A DNA stretch of 64,000 nt from NCBI GenBank assembly GCA_036172665.1, contig CM069870.1, positions 29,424,001 through 29,488,000 on the forward strand, in the 5' to 3' direction. The translations under genes were made by a program, and so were the position numbers. The stretch comes from Prosopocoilus inquinatus. Taxonomy: Eukaryota; Arthropoda; Insecta; Coleoptera; Lucanidae. The notes below the pieces were generated by a model. That model had not been told where the DNA came from and did not search any database. It saw only the letters and a list, made by a program, of their open reading frames with translations. Below, one piece after another: positions 46,771-58,253 of the stretch; positions within the stretch are counted from its first letter, which is position 1; each line of letters begins with the position of its first letter.

Positions 46771-47560
46771 AAAGTGTTGCAAATCGTTTTTGATTGCAGT
46801 GAATCCCTCGAGCAGTCTCTGTACAGCTGTTTCAGCATTATTCGGGTCTTAATCAGCAGAAGGGTAGCTCGAGACTTCCACAGCAAACCAAAACGATTCG
46901 ACCAAGGTTAATCGCAATTGCGATGTACTAGTAATGAATAGTTTAAACAGAGACATCTTCAGATTTTCAACAATTTTTTTAAAACGTTCATTTCATAGCA
47001 AGCATGGCCGCCCTGCATGGGATGACTTAATATATAACAAACTGGCTTCAGTTTGTCAGTCCTAATGAAATGGCGCTGTTTAAACTAATTTTTGTGTTAA
47101 GGGGTTTACAGAGTGGTAGTTAATTATACTACCAGCATGAATAGGAATGAACCAATCTAGTGTAAGCTTTCCGTCATATCATCTCGCAATTGACACATCA
47201 AGAAAAGGGAATTTCTTATTATTTTCAATTTAAATCGTAAATTTCAATTCATCACAAAATTCGTTAAAATTAGACAAAATCAATCCCACAAAATCACTAG
47301 GAATTCTGGTAACAATGTCATTAACATAAGAGAATAAAAAAAGAAACGGAAACGGTAAATCATGTACAACAGTATTAAATAGTTTATTCATAACTACGGT
47401 AACTGAAATACTGTGTTACCCACAGCGGTACCAAAAATTTGTCTACAGAATTTATTTTCAAAAATGAAATAACTGCTGTCAAACAGGAAGTCGACCATGC
47501 TGAAAAAAACTACCTTCGGTTATGTTGGTGTATAGTTGTATTTATAAAGAAAAACCTCAT
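46771..47560 (-). pseudogene. Penelope-like retroelement remnant: reverse transcriptase piece plus terminal repeat
   Basis: On the minus strand, about 47560 to 47110 encodes a decayed Penelope-type reverse transcriptase: FWYRCG in place of the conserved FGTPMG-type block, then FLFSYVNDIVTRIP (the Y-V-D-D box position, with N replacing D), LKFTIEIENN, FPFLDVSIAR and KLTLDWFIP. Many stops interrupt it. Beyond it (47085 to 46771) lies the terminal repeat family also found at 12571 and 37868, with CTGATTA, a hairpin, then GCTGAAAC. Penelope elements are known to carry hammerhead ribozyme motifs in such terminal repeats, which agrees with the layout here. No GIY-YIG endonuclease was seen. Confidence 0.7.
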
Positions 47561-48854
47561 TTTTGAAATATGGTGTATACGTGTTCCAGCCAAGTCTAAC
47601 ACTCCTAATTATTTTCGTTATTAATAAATTTTTGCTAAAATCTGCCAGGTGCCTTTAATGAAAGCTAATAACACTGATAAACGGTGATTTTGTTAAACAA
47701 AATCGAGTCGCTTCTTTAAATACTACTACCTACCCGCATATAAACCTCATACTTAGTTTTTTCAATCACCCTCAGTTTTCATTAAACTTCGACTAAATTG
47801 ATCAGGCGAATTTCGCTTACCGAAGTGTGTTTCCGATATATTAACATTAAATTATTGAAATTAAAACGGTTTCTTGGTGATTGGTGATTCTATACATCAA
47901 AATAAGATGTCCAGAGTGTGTGTAAACCATACTGATAACCTTTGTTACATTGCAATTAACTCACTGTTAAAAGTAGTTTGAGACACCATTAGTTAAAAAC
48001 TGTTATTTTAACTATCATGGGCTAAAGGATCTCGTCATATGCCATTAGCAGTTCCAATGAACTTAACTGCTGTTGCAAAAGAACTGAGGGTGACTGATGT
48101 TTTTTAAAAATGCAGATTAGTTACAGGCTAGTTGTACATACAAAATAACCCATTCAATTTCATTTAACTTTTATTAAGGTCATTTTTTGTCTGTCAGTGT
48201 AATCATTCAGGATCATCAAAAATCATTAAGAATATCGGTAACAGTACCAAATGTTTTCATGGCTACTATTATTAAACAATGTTATTATTATTTTGAAAAT
48301 TTTTATCTTTAATCTAACAGAAAATAATTTAACTATGCTACCGTCCTTTATTTTCTGTAATATTAAAAGAAACAGTGTTCAAAATGTTAACGTTTGATCC
48401 GTATTCTGCCCTGTTAAGCACAGAAGTCGTATCTACATTTCGCATATTTGCAGCGTGATAACGTCTACATTCTTCATGCTTGGCTTATGATGTTTACATG
48501 ACCTACAACGCTCTGGTTTATTAGATTCTGCTTTGCACCTTTTTAGCAAATATTAATAAACATTCAAATTTGATGTCATAATAAATTTTATTTTACTAAA
48601 TGAGGAACATCTCAAAGCAATGATTTTGCCCTTTACGACTTTCATGCTTAACAGGACTGGCACGAGCCATGAAAAGCCATTTAAATCTATTTGTTGCTCT
48701 TACCGATTTTCTTAAGGATGTTTGACGATGTTGCATGAATATTTAGTTTTTATTAAAGGTATCTACCAAATTTTAGAAAAATTCGTCAATATCTGACAAA
48801 GATATTGGTGGACACGTCCTATAATCGTTTATTTTCAACTTAAAATGTTATGAA
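47561..48854. other. No gene recognised
   Basis: This may include the more 5' Penelope sequence on the minus strand, but too decayed to read. Otherwise AT-rich. Confidence 0.35.
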
Positions 48855-48935
48855 TAGATAAAACAGCGACATCTTCCGATCGCTTTTTGACCTGACATTG
48901 CAATCAAAGACGATTTGCAACAATTTTTTTTTAAA
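48855..48935 (+). repeat. Penelope-derived terminal repeat, copy 4, internally deleted and inverted
   Basis: GCGACATCTTCCGATCGC and TTTTTGACCTGACATTGCA match the complement of the right part of the 12571 and 37868 copies. They are joined directly to ATCAAAGACGATTTGCAACA, the complement of the left part. The middle with the hairpin is missing. Confidence 0.6.
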
Positions 48936-49872
48936 TGTTATGTTCTATACGAGCTTAAAGTGGAGTCTGAAAATTGAAAAAAATTGTATCACTTAAAAAA
49001 CAAAATTTAGTAAATTGCAAAGTAATAGCAGGTCTCCAATTCCCGTGAACTTTGTTTTTGATGATATGATGATAATTTCCCACGTAACGCCACACGAATT
49101 GGAAAAAGCAATTAGACTTTACGATGCTAACGTAATTCTCTGTTTTATTGGACAGCGTCTGCAAGAAATTACCACTCAAACGAGTAATAATATGGCGCCA
49201 AGTGATTTAATGTACTCTTCCAGCGATTAAAAATGTTTTGGCATAAACTGCTGAAGATTTGTTGCATATTTTCATGTTAAATGTAGTGAATTTCTCATTA
49301 GGTTCATATTTAACTCAAATAAACTTTTATATTGTACATCTCAGCAAAATTGAGCTAGAAGTCACAACTTCTCCATATTACAAAGTTTACAAATTGATAT
49401 TTTTGTGAACCTTAAGGTAGGTCGGTCTTAAAGATAAGGTTTGTTTGCAGGATGTGCATTTTAGTTCTGAATGATTGTACGTAATACATCATGCACTTAA
49501 CACGTATAGGTTATAATCCATCTCTGCGTTGATCGATTTGAAAAAGACCCCGAATTTTCGCCCTCCGGTAATCACATATTTCCGTAAAATCTTGAATAAA
49601 ATGTCACCGAGCATTTAAAATAGTAATGTAATGCTATTTTTTTATTATTAAGAAAAATTTCTATTTCCCATATGTAAAAAGTTTAATTTATAATAACACC
49701 GAAGATAAAAACAAGAAAAAATTATCTTTTTTAAGTTTTATTATAATTATAAACGTTAAACTGTAGGTGATTAGAAATGTAATGGATGATATTCAAATCT
49801 AAATACTGGGTACGAGATGGTACGATAGGAAAAATGAATAAATAAATTAATACGATAGTGAAAAGTGAAATT
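48936..49872. other. No gene; weak repeat shared with 51430
   Basis: GTTGATCGATTTGAAAAAGA followed by CCCCGAA and CGCCCTC (about 49532-49565) is echoed at 51446-51482. The 71- and 74-codon frames at 48955-49230 overlap on opposite strands and show no domain. Confidence 0.4.
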
Positions 49873-50152
49873 AAACGCCTGAACGGTCCAGTGGTAAGGG
49901 ACCGGCCTTGCAATCGTAAGGTCGTGGGTTCGCATCCGCTCGAAATATTTCACGAGCGTTGTTACTCACTTTAGGTACCCTTTAGTGTTGGGGAGAAAAT
50001 TCGACACTACTTCCCTTCAACGGCGAGGAGGGTTGGAAGTAACAAAGCCATGGAACACTTTACACACACAAAAATATACTCCCCCGCTTCTGAAGTCCTG
50101 ATAAGTCTATGACTTAGGACCCCGTTGGGCAAAACACCACAGATAAAAAAAA
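49873..50152 (+). repeat. tRNA-derived SINE
   Basis: The 5' 75 bases are tRNA-like: box A-like GGTCCAGTGGTAAGG within a paired CGGTCC/GGACCG D-arm, an anticodon arm with loop TTGCAAT, and box B GGGTTCGCATCC. A GC-richer body of about 170 bases follows (GTGTTGGGGAGAAAATTCGA, GGACCCCGTTGGGC), ending in an A-rich tail AGATAAAAAAAA at about 50150. This is the classic SINE layout with a polymerase III internal promoter. It is a better fit than a functional tRNA gene because the acceptor stem does not pair. Confidence 0.75.
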
Positions 50153-51240
50153 CCCTGATGCAGGTATCAAATTTAACGAAACATGTTAGAGAAAAATAGT
50201 GTATACCGTTGGGTAGAGAATGGAAAAGTGAAAGTATTTTTATTTTTTTGATATTTCTTTAAATATAGAAGGCAGAGTCAAAATAAGAAAATTATAATTT
50301 CTTTAAAATTATTTCAAATAAAAGTTTAGCAACTTTGCCAAATTTAAATCTACCATTTATCTCTTCAAATAAGCGAGATCTCCATATTGAGGGTCGAATT
50401 TGAAAACAGCCTGTAGGTTTAACGGATCTGTAGTACCTAAAAAAGTCTTGCCTAAATACTTTTAAAATATGTTCGATCTGTTATGACTCACTCTGTGTAA
50501 TATATTTATTGATCATTGTATATCATAGACCATAAAGCAATCAGCTGTTTTATGTTTTATATAATTTTTTAATTATTCGAACGGACTGTAAATAATACAT
50601 CTATGCCTTGCAGCGTTTTTTTTCTTGGACCTGGTATATTCCAGTGGAAGCTGCGGTGATACGGGACTTGGACAATTTGTTTACCGCAAGTAATCGTTAA
50701 AAATGGGATATTTAAATAAAACTAAATTTTTCTGTTTAATTAAATAATTGTGCTCTATTTACGAAAACTCAGTTTTGGGCAGTTGAACAGAACAAGAGTC
50801 GACACCATATTTTGACTACCCTGTGAATTTTTCAATAATAACTAGTACATGATTTGAAAAGCTAAACATTATTCTTTCAAGCGACAGACATCATGAAATT
50901 CAAAAATATCGTAAATACATTCTGTTAAAAATCAAAAGTCACCGAAATAATTTTTTCAGAATTTCGAAAAAATCTCAAAAATCGTTACATTTAAATATAG
51001 AGAACCTTTAACTTGGAATAACGTGCAGAATCAGAATTTGTAATAAATGTATAGCATTCTGTTTAAAATAAGAAAGTTAATGGCGACTTCCGGTGTAACC
51101 GGAAGTGATATAAGAGTGAAGATATTTTATTCTGAAAGATCACTTCCCCCTAGGGAAGTATGTTAATTTTCAGAATATTTAAAAGTTCCTTTCCTCGAGA
51201 ACTTTTCATAGGCCAGTCAACTTGGGAGACCCTGTATTAG
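50153..51240. other. AT-rich non-coding DNA, no gene seen
   Basis: No coding frame of note. A short palindrome CTTCCGGTGTAACCGGAAG lies near 51090. Confidence 0.4.
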
Positions 51241-51420
51241 CTAAGTATGTACAGTCACAGCACAAAGAAATGAAAGTCTGAAGAGGTAAATGGCCCCCGA
51301 CCGAGAGATGAACGCTATAGCTCCACCCGTCCGCGTCCGAAATACCCGGTCAGGCAAAGTCGGGTGGTCGTTTACCCCTCCAGACTTTCATTTGTTTGTG
51401 CTGTAATTGTACATACTAAG
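51241..51420. mobile_element. Palindromic MITE, 180 bp
   Basis: The left arm contains GTATGTACAGTCACAGCACA and AATGAAAGTCTGAAGAGG; the right arm carries their complements with a few changes. About 60 bases pair on each side. The GC-rich middle is CCGACCGAGAGATGAACG and beyond. Confidence 0.75.
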
Positions 51421-51850
51421 TGCATTAATATAAACGTTGTTGCATTGATCGATTAAAAAAAGGCCCCGAAATTCCGCCCTCTGTCTGCATTTAGTTAAGA
51501 AGTGCTTACACTAAATTTATTCTTTCATAATGTCCCACTTCGTAAAGGTTAGTGGTAAGAAAAATTATATGGCCTGTGCTGAAATATTTCATAAGTTGTA
51601 GAGAATGAGAAGGAAAAGTGATAACATCCCTTCAAGTGACTGATATGAAGTTACTGACTTTGGTTGCTATGGCAATGGGGAAAACATTCAGCAAAACTAT
51701 ATGAGGGGGTGTCATATACCTAGAGCTCTTACTAAACCCGCCACGTTTTATTGGAACTTTAACATTTATTTATTGTTCTTTTTTTTGCATAATTTCAAGT
51801 GCTTTTTAAACACACACATCGAAATATCGATATTTCGATGTATATCGATA

Positions 51851-52736
51851 TACCGGGTGGAAAGTTTCAAACCCGAACATAGCAAACTTGTATTGAGAAC
51901 TATGTTTCTGTGAATTGCTGCCCGCCGTTTGAAGATACAAAAATGTCAATGGTATTAAAGAAAAGAGAAAATTATGGACAATATTATGGTGTTAAAATTA
52001 TTCCTAAATATCAATAATTTCGGAATATAAATAAAATTTTCAAATTTTAAACGAAAAATTTGAAACTTTCAATGCATGGAAAACAATTTATACGTCAGTC
52101 AAAAAAATATTATGAATTATTGTACAGAGGAAATGATAGGTTGGTACTCTTATCGTTCAAGTTACAATTCTTTCTTTATTAGAATGATAATCGTATTCTA
52201 CGTCATTGCATACAAAAATACTGTTGTTTCTGATACTATCAATAAACTTGAAATGATGCTATGGGCAATCAATACCGACACATTTCGATACTAAATCAGT
52301 TTTAAATTCAATTGTACTAAGAATTAAATAAGTTTCATCCTGTTGAAGAATAAGTAAGACTAATGTAAAGAATATTAAAAAAAAAACATCAATTCCACAA
52401 ATCCAGTTGCCATCAACATTGTATTGAAATTAACAGGAATAGTAGGAAAGTATGTTGTGAAGCAATGTAGGAGCAAAGAAATAAATCCTAACAGTTTTTT
52501 ATCGTCAGTATGCAACACAGATGAATGGAATTCATTTGAAATTAAAAAATTTAATTTCTAATTCAAAAGTATTAACACAATAGGAATAATTTTAACACGA
52601 TAACACTGGCCTTAATTTTATCTTTCATTTAATACCATTACCATTTTTGTATCTTTAAATGGCGAACAGTAATCTACAGAAACGTAGTTCTCAATGGAAC
52701 TTTGCTATGTTCGGGTTTGAAACTTTCCACCTGGTA
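51851..52736. mobile_element. DNA element with about 170-bp terminal inverted repeats
   Basis: The left arm (51851 to about 52015) begins TACCGGGTGGAAAGTTTCAA, and the right arm (about 52560-52736) ends with its near complement TTGAAACTTTCCACCTGGTA. The arms match over their whole length (ACCCGAACATAGCAAA, ATTGAGAACTA and TTATTCCTA occur in both). The TA at both edges hints at a TA target. The interior encodes nothing recognisable. A single further arm of the same family lies at 56277-56450. Confidence 0.8.
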
Positions 52737-53390
52737 TGCATTTGTAAACTTCCAACAAACATTTAGTATTGTACTCGTATTTAAGTATCTTAAATTAATA
52801 ATATAAGAAAACAAGCAAAAAGAAAACTCAGATTTCTTTTATGCTGAATCTGAAATTTTTGAATAATATTTGTTGAATTAATGAGTAGATAATAATATAG
52901 AAACAGATAATTAGAAAATCTCATTAAGTTTCAAATTTTGCTAAACGTTCAACAAATCCACCGACTGGTAGCGAAAAATGACTTCAATTTAGCCGTAAAC
53001 TACAACAAACGATTGCACTGCTATGTTAGGGTATCCACTCACGTCAGCAATCCGACAACACATGTGCAGCTCGCTGTTAAGATCGCTGCCAGCAGTTCTA
53101 GTTACCTATTGCAAAATTGCGTGTATGTGCCGTAATATCTGATGATTTGGTTTTAAAACCAGATATTCAAACCATTTGAAAAATTTCCACAAGGAGAGAG
53201 GGCACCCTCCATTTCTTCCGTTTCTTACCCTAAATTTTTTTGAAAGTGAGAATTTTAGAAAAATGGTTCATTTTCTTGAAACGGCATCCGATTTGCATTA
53301 AAAAAAGTATACTGTTTTATGTCGCTAAACACCATTTTTGATAAAAATAAAACTTAAATTAATTTTGTTAGTTGAATGATTTTATTACTA
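52737..53390. other. No gene recognised
   Basis: A 65-codon frame at 52938-53135 lies in a slightly GC-richer patch but shows no domain. Confidence 0.35.
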
Positions 53391-53550
53391 TGGCCCGTAT
53401 TCTCACCTGGTCTTTAATTTAGCAACACCGTGATTAAGTTCTCTCTCACTCTTACTCATGAAATTCACATACAGCTGTATCGTTTATGTTTATTTTAATC
53501 AAGGCTTTAGTTGGAAAAGACTTTAATCATAAGATGAGAATACGGCCCAA
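53391..53550. mobile_element. Hairpin MITE, about 160 bp
   Basis: The left end TGGCCCGTATTCTCA and the reversed right end TTGGGCCGTATTCTCA are inverted; pairing continues weakly inward through GGTCTTTAAT/GATTAAAG. The end resembles the GGCCCGATTTCTTCA of the 19238/30895 family. Confidence 0.65.
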
Positions 53551-54390
53551 TCTGTCCAATGTAAGCATTAAACCAAAAATTTAGCATTACTCTGTGTACA
53601 CTTAACTCAAAAATTCCATCAAAAATCACCCTAGCAAAACATAAATGCGTATATTATCCATTGTGGTTACCATAAGAAGTAGACAGCTAAGTAAACATGT
53701 AAGTTAATGAGTACGTAGTATACGCTTGTTCGTCTGTTCGTTACAGCACTCAAAATTGTTGTCACCGCTCCTTAACTTTTTACTGGGGTGACATTACTTG
53801 TTGTTCTGACTGTACATAAAACCATTTTCCTCAAAACTGAAGTACTTTAGCGTCATGCAACAACGTTTTTAAAAGTAAATTAATTGCCACTTCACGAATA
53901 TTTTCAATTTTTTAAAAGTCTCACGCTTAAAAAAATACGGCGAGAAACAAAAGAATCTTAGGACTTAGAAAGCGTCTTCTACATTTTACGTCAAAAATAA
54001 GCAAATATTGAAATTCAGCGATACGAAAAGACCCTAGTTATCAAATTATTATTAAATACTTCAAGAAATAAGATATTACGAAAAACTGAAATTAAAAAAA
54101 AAACAAATTGAAGGGCTTATTACTTTTTAATTATCCAAAATTTTACTAAGATAAAATTATCTAAATCGATTTATTTTGATCCAAAATCCACCGTTGAAAT
54201 ATGGCTCATTCTTTACTGGACACTCATTGTACATTACATGTTTATTATTATTCAACGTTCAGAATCAAAGTAATTATAATGAAGTTCGTTGACTTGTTTA
54301 AAAACATATATTTTTAAATAGTCTCTAAAGCTTAACCTTAATATTGAGATTAGGTACCTATATCCTTTCTTTTTTTGTCAATAGGATATA
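53551..54390. other. AT-rich non-coding DNA, no gene seen
   Basis: No credible ORF or delimited repeat. Confidence 0.4.
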
Positions 54391-54754
54391 CAGGGTTAGT
54401 TAACAGTATGGAGACGGCTCATTTATTGCCGTTAATATTCATTTTAGGAAATTATGTCTTTTATGAAAGTTTTTTGGAAAATTTTTATCTATAGTTGGAG
54501 TGTACTTGGATTCTTTTTCTTCAATTGTTTTTGAGTTACGTAATTTTTTTAAATGGAAACTTCTTAATTTTAATCTACCATTCGATACAGTATTGTTTTC
54601 TCTGTTTTCTCAGAATTGAGGGGTTTTTGAGAAAAAATAAACAATTTAAGAAAAAAATTATTCAGGTATTCTCAACAAAAATTTTTATATAGGACATAAT
54701 TTCCTAAATATTAACGGCAATAAATCGCCGTCTCCATACTTTTAACTAACCCTG
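54391..54754. mobile_element. TA-flanked MITE, 364 bp, with about 80-bp inverted ends
   Basis: It starts CAGGGTTAGTTAACAGTATG and ends with the near complement CATACTTTTAACTAACCCTG, with TA directly outside each end (54389-54390 and 54755-54756). The arms continue through GGAGACGGC, TATTGCCGTTAATATT and AGGAAATTATGTC. This fits a Tc1/mariner-mobilised non-autonomous element. Confidence 0.85.
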
Positions 54755-54756
54755 TA

Positions 54757-56276
54757 TCTAGATCAAAAATATAGGCAAGTTTGGAAATAAAAATAGAATT
54801 TTGAATAATTTTAGCAAGCATTATTATACTCTTTAATAATTATTATACAATGTATAAATAATTACTGATATTGTGCCTTTGTAGATAATAGATTTTATCT
54901 GGAATATGCGACGTGTTACAACACAGATTCCCTTAGATAGTTTATTGAACGCAACAATCCCGAACACTAACAAGGTCTGACCTCATTATTTTCGAATATG
55001 ATACCCTGCTGGTCTTTTTGATATGTCGTATTTTCTTTTATGGTAACCCAAATCCAGTCAGATAAAAATAATTTTGCGATTGGATTGAAAAGAAAGAAAA
55101 ATTTTCAAGTCGTGCTAGTATTATTCTATTGTAGTACATGATTTCTTTTTACAAATAGGTAATTTAAAATACTTTAAACATACATAAAAAATGTTAAATA
55201 ATTAAGAGGGAATTAATATTTATAAATGCAATAAATCTGCAGTTTGTGCATTCGGTGAAATAAAAATAATGAAGTTCATGAAATGTGTGCGACGTGTGCG
55301 ATACATTATTTCCTGCGGTTCAAATAAACCAAGAAGCCTGTAATGGAAGTGGAAAATTTTATCATCATAAAATTCATAATATTTTGAAATTTGTATTTGC
55401 ATCAAGAATAAATAATTATCTTAATTACGTACTTTACTTGGATTATCTAGTTATGAACAGTAATTAAACAAGGCCAGATGTAAAGAAGTAAAGCGTAAAC
55501 TTTCAGTAAACAAATAAATACTCGCGGAAGTTGAATTTCCTGAAAGTAACTGTCAAACTTTTAATTCCAAACTGATTAAAAGCAACAAAGTTTGCGAGCT
55601 AAACGGTAAAATATTTCTAAACTCCCAGCATGAGAAAAGCACCTCTGGATTTTCTCTACGGTTAATTTTAGGAGAATAGCCAATAATATATATTTAAATC
55701 GATTGCATTTATAAATAACTAATACATGTAAGAAATAATAATATAATGTACAAATTTATAATCCGTCACATTTTTATCAGGTAAAGTTTAATCAAGTGCG
55801 TCATTTTGGAAGCAGGCATTGAAAAATTTTTCCGGGTAAACATTATTACAACCACGCCAAAATTCGAACTTAATTGAAAATTAAATCAAAAGAACATCTG
55901 CATAAATATTTGCGTTTTATCCTGGGGGAATGCTTTAAGCCAAGATTCGTGCAAAATGCGAAGCTATTAATTGACGCGAATCGAGTTAGAAATAAAACGC
56001 CGACGGCTTCGATAAAGGACTAAATTCGCCCTGGCAACACAGCGTCGAAATCCCTACCGCGAACTCTTTCAATTTAGGGGCAAAGATAATAACGCGATAT
56101 AAGCCCTGAAAATGTTTTCGGAGAGAAAATCATTTTTGAGAGGACGTTAGGTACAGGTCAATGAAGCAGGTTACTTTTTAATATAATTAATTAACATATG
56201 CCTATTACATTTCCGCAGGTGTTATCCATTTTATCCTTATTAATTCATTCATCTCTACTGCAACATTTGATATTAT
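54757..56276. other. No gene; possible conserved non-coding patch
   Basis: 55900-56110 is GC-richer and looks single-copy (GCGAATCGAGTTAGAAATAA, CCCTGGCAACACAGCGTCG) but has stops in all frames that I read. The rest is AT-rich. Confidence 0.35.
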
Positions 56277-56450
56277 ACCGAGTGAAAAGTTTCAAACCCG
56301 AACGCAGCAGTGCATTGAGAACTACGTTTCTCTAGATTACTGCTCGCCATTTAAAGATACCAAAATGGTAATGGAATTAAAGGAAAGAGAAAATTATGGC
56401 CAATATTATTGTGTTAAACTTATTCCTATTGTGTTAATACAGTGCCTTCA
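56277..56450. mobile_element. Single arm of the 51851 element family
   Basis: TACCGAGTGAAAAGTTTCAAA followed by CCCGAAC, CATTGAGAACTACGTTTCT and GTTAAACTTATTCCTATTG match both arms at 51851-52736. It runs directly into the left flank of the mariner-like fragment, so a second element may have inserted and removed the remainder. Confidence 0.7.
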
Positions 56451-56584
56451 ATTGAATTCCTCATTAAAGTAAGCTGTGATTTTTTTATGAAGTTGGCGAC
56501 ACAATTATAGAGAAAACAGTTGTGATTAACTGTCAGTACTGATCATAACATCAAATAAAAACACAACATTAAAGTTTAAAGTAG

Positions 56585-57189
56585 ATGCTCAAAGAGCTTT
56601 CCTTCAGCTTGAATACATAAGCGTACTCTGCGTTTCATGTTTTCAAACCCGTTTGCTAAGTGTTCGGGGGTTATGTTAGCACACACATCTGTAATGCCCG
56701 CACGAAGTTCTTCGATTGTGTGACGCGTAGTTCTAAAAACTGTGTTTTTCATGTGCGGAGAAATGCATCCATAATTGTGAGATCCGGAGACCTTGCAGGA
56801 AAATTCACAATCCGATTATCGAAAAACTGCTGTAGGAAAGTCATTGTTTGATGAGCTATATGGGCAGTAGCATTGTCTTGCTGAAAAAACCCTTCTGTAT
56901 GTTCATCATCATGTAGTTGATTAATGAAAGGTTCTAATAACTCATTTCGGTATCTTTCAGCAGTTACTCAGTCGTTAAAAAATATTGGTCCGATGATACG
57001 CCTTCTTGACACTGCTAGCCAAACACCAATTTTTAATGGATGTAATGGAGTTTCCACAAATTCATGGGGATTTTCTGCTGACCGTATTCTCATATTCTGT
57101 TTATTTAAATACCCTGAAAGATGAAACCAGGCCTCATCGGAAAAGAAACACTTGTCAAGAATGTCGTCGTTGTTTAAGTTATCAAGCAA
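56585..57189 (-). pseudogene. Mariner/IS630-like transposase, C-terminal part
   Basis: The minus frame at 56968-57189 gives SDEAWFHLSGYLNKQN (first catalytic Asp), RSAENPHEF and HPLKIGVWLAVSRRRIIGPI. It continues past a stop to QQDNATAHIAHQTM (second Asp) and ARSPDLTIMDAFL (third Asp), then through a frame change to a recognisable C-terminal tail near 56600-56740. There are at least one stop and one shift. The N-terminal DNA-binding half is not readable beyond about 57300. It belongs to the aspartate-ending mariner-like group; 35 residues lie between the second and third Asp as read. Confidence 0.75.
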
Positions 57190-57959
57190 AAGGGGTTTCT
57201 AGGAGGTTAAACTGCTATGGTAAAACAACTGCATGATTGAATGGTTAGGAGGATAACTTTTTGCAGACTCCCGGTGGACACTCCTGGAGGATATTGATTT
57301 AATTTAAGAATGTTTCCCTCTTTCGCTTATCTCAGAGACGTTATAAAGGTTGCCTAAATTGGGGGCAACTGTAATAAGCTTTGAACATTAATTTGGCATG
57401 ACGGGGAAGGAAGGAAGGGAACATAGTCGCATGGTTTCTGTGGGTAACGCGATCTGAAATTATTATTGTTATGACTACAGTATTTCCTGTTCAACTCATT
57501 GCCTCTGAGAAAGTTTATATGAAAATAGAACTGATTAAATTCCCCAGTAATCAAACTAAAATAAAAATTTCGAATAAAATATAAGCTCGACTTTTCCGGG
57601 CGTTTACAAATCCATATGCTTATGGAAATGTGGTTCGTTGGATTATAAAAATCGTGAGAAACGGAGAAGTGTACTACAGAATATTACAGCAGAGTTGAAT
57701 ATTTCCAATTTCACAGTTGATAATAACGTAAATAACGTAATGTATGTTTATTCACTTTTCCTGGATAAACGAATATACTTTTTGTAGTGAAACATCAAAT
57801 TAGTATAGTTTGGACTAAATAAGGTTGGGTATGACTCATCGCGCTTTAACCTACCAATAAATCCCTGGAAACCGTACGTCTTCAATAACATCATATAGCA
57901 CAACAATATGCAGCATGACAATAGTACAGCAAGGCTCTCATTTACGAACTCAATCGGCC
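57190..57959. other. Decayed transposon flank, no gene seen
   Basis: 57190-57330 may hold the missing N-terminal transposase sequence, but no frame is clear. The remainder is ordinary AT-rich DNA. Confidence 0.35.
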
Positions 57960-58079
57960 ATTATAGCGTTTTCGATTGATTGCTCTCAAAATATCTCCAT
58001 CTTGTTTTAACATTAATTAAAACCAGAGGAAAACCAGAGACAGAGGATTTTAGCGCGGTTAGTCGAAAACGCTATTAAT
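57960..58079. mobile_element. Short palindromic MITE, about 120 bp
   Basis: ATTATAGCGTTTTCGATT on the left and, reversed, ATTAATAGCGTTTTCGACT on the right. Non-coding. No clear target duplication. Confidence 0.55.
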
Positions 58080-58253
58080 CATTTGACAACTAATGACTTA
58101 TATCAGTTATTCTGCTAAGTACTATTCCCTGAGAAAAGTGTTTTCATCAGGTTTATTTATTGAGTTGGCAAACTCTTTTCTAATATTCGAACGTTCGTGA
58201 ACTGTATATTTTGATTTATTTCCTCTCGAATAGGAAATGGAATCTTTATGTTA

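Noticed and set aside
49873..49950. Functional tRNA gene (anticodon loop TTGCAAT)
   Set aside because: The acceptor stem does not pair, and a SINE body with an A-rich tail follows.
52076..52294. 72-codon frame inside the 51851 inverted-repeat element as its transposase
   Set aside because: No DDE or DNA-binding motif, AT-rich composition, and too short.
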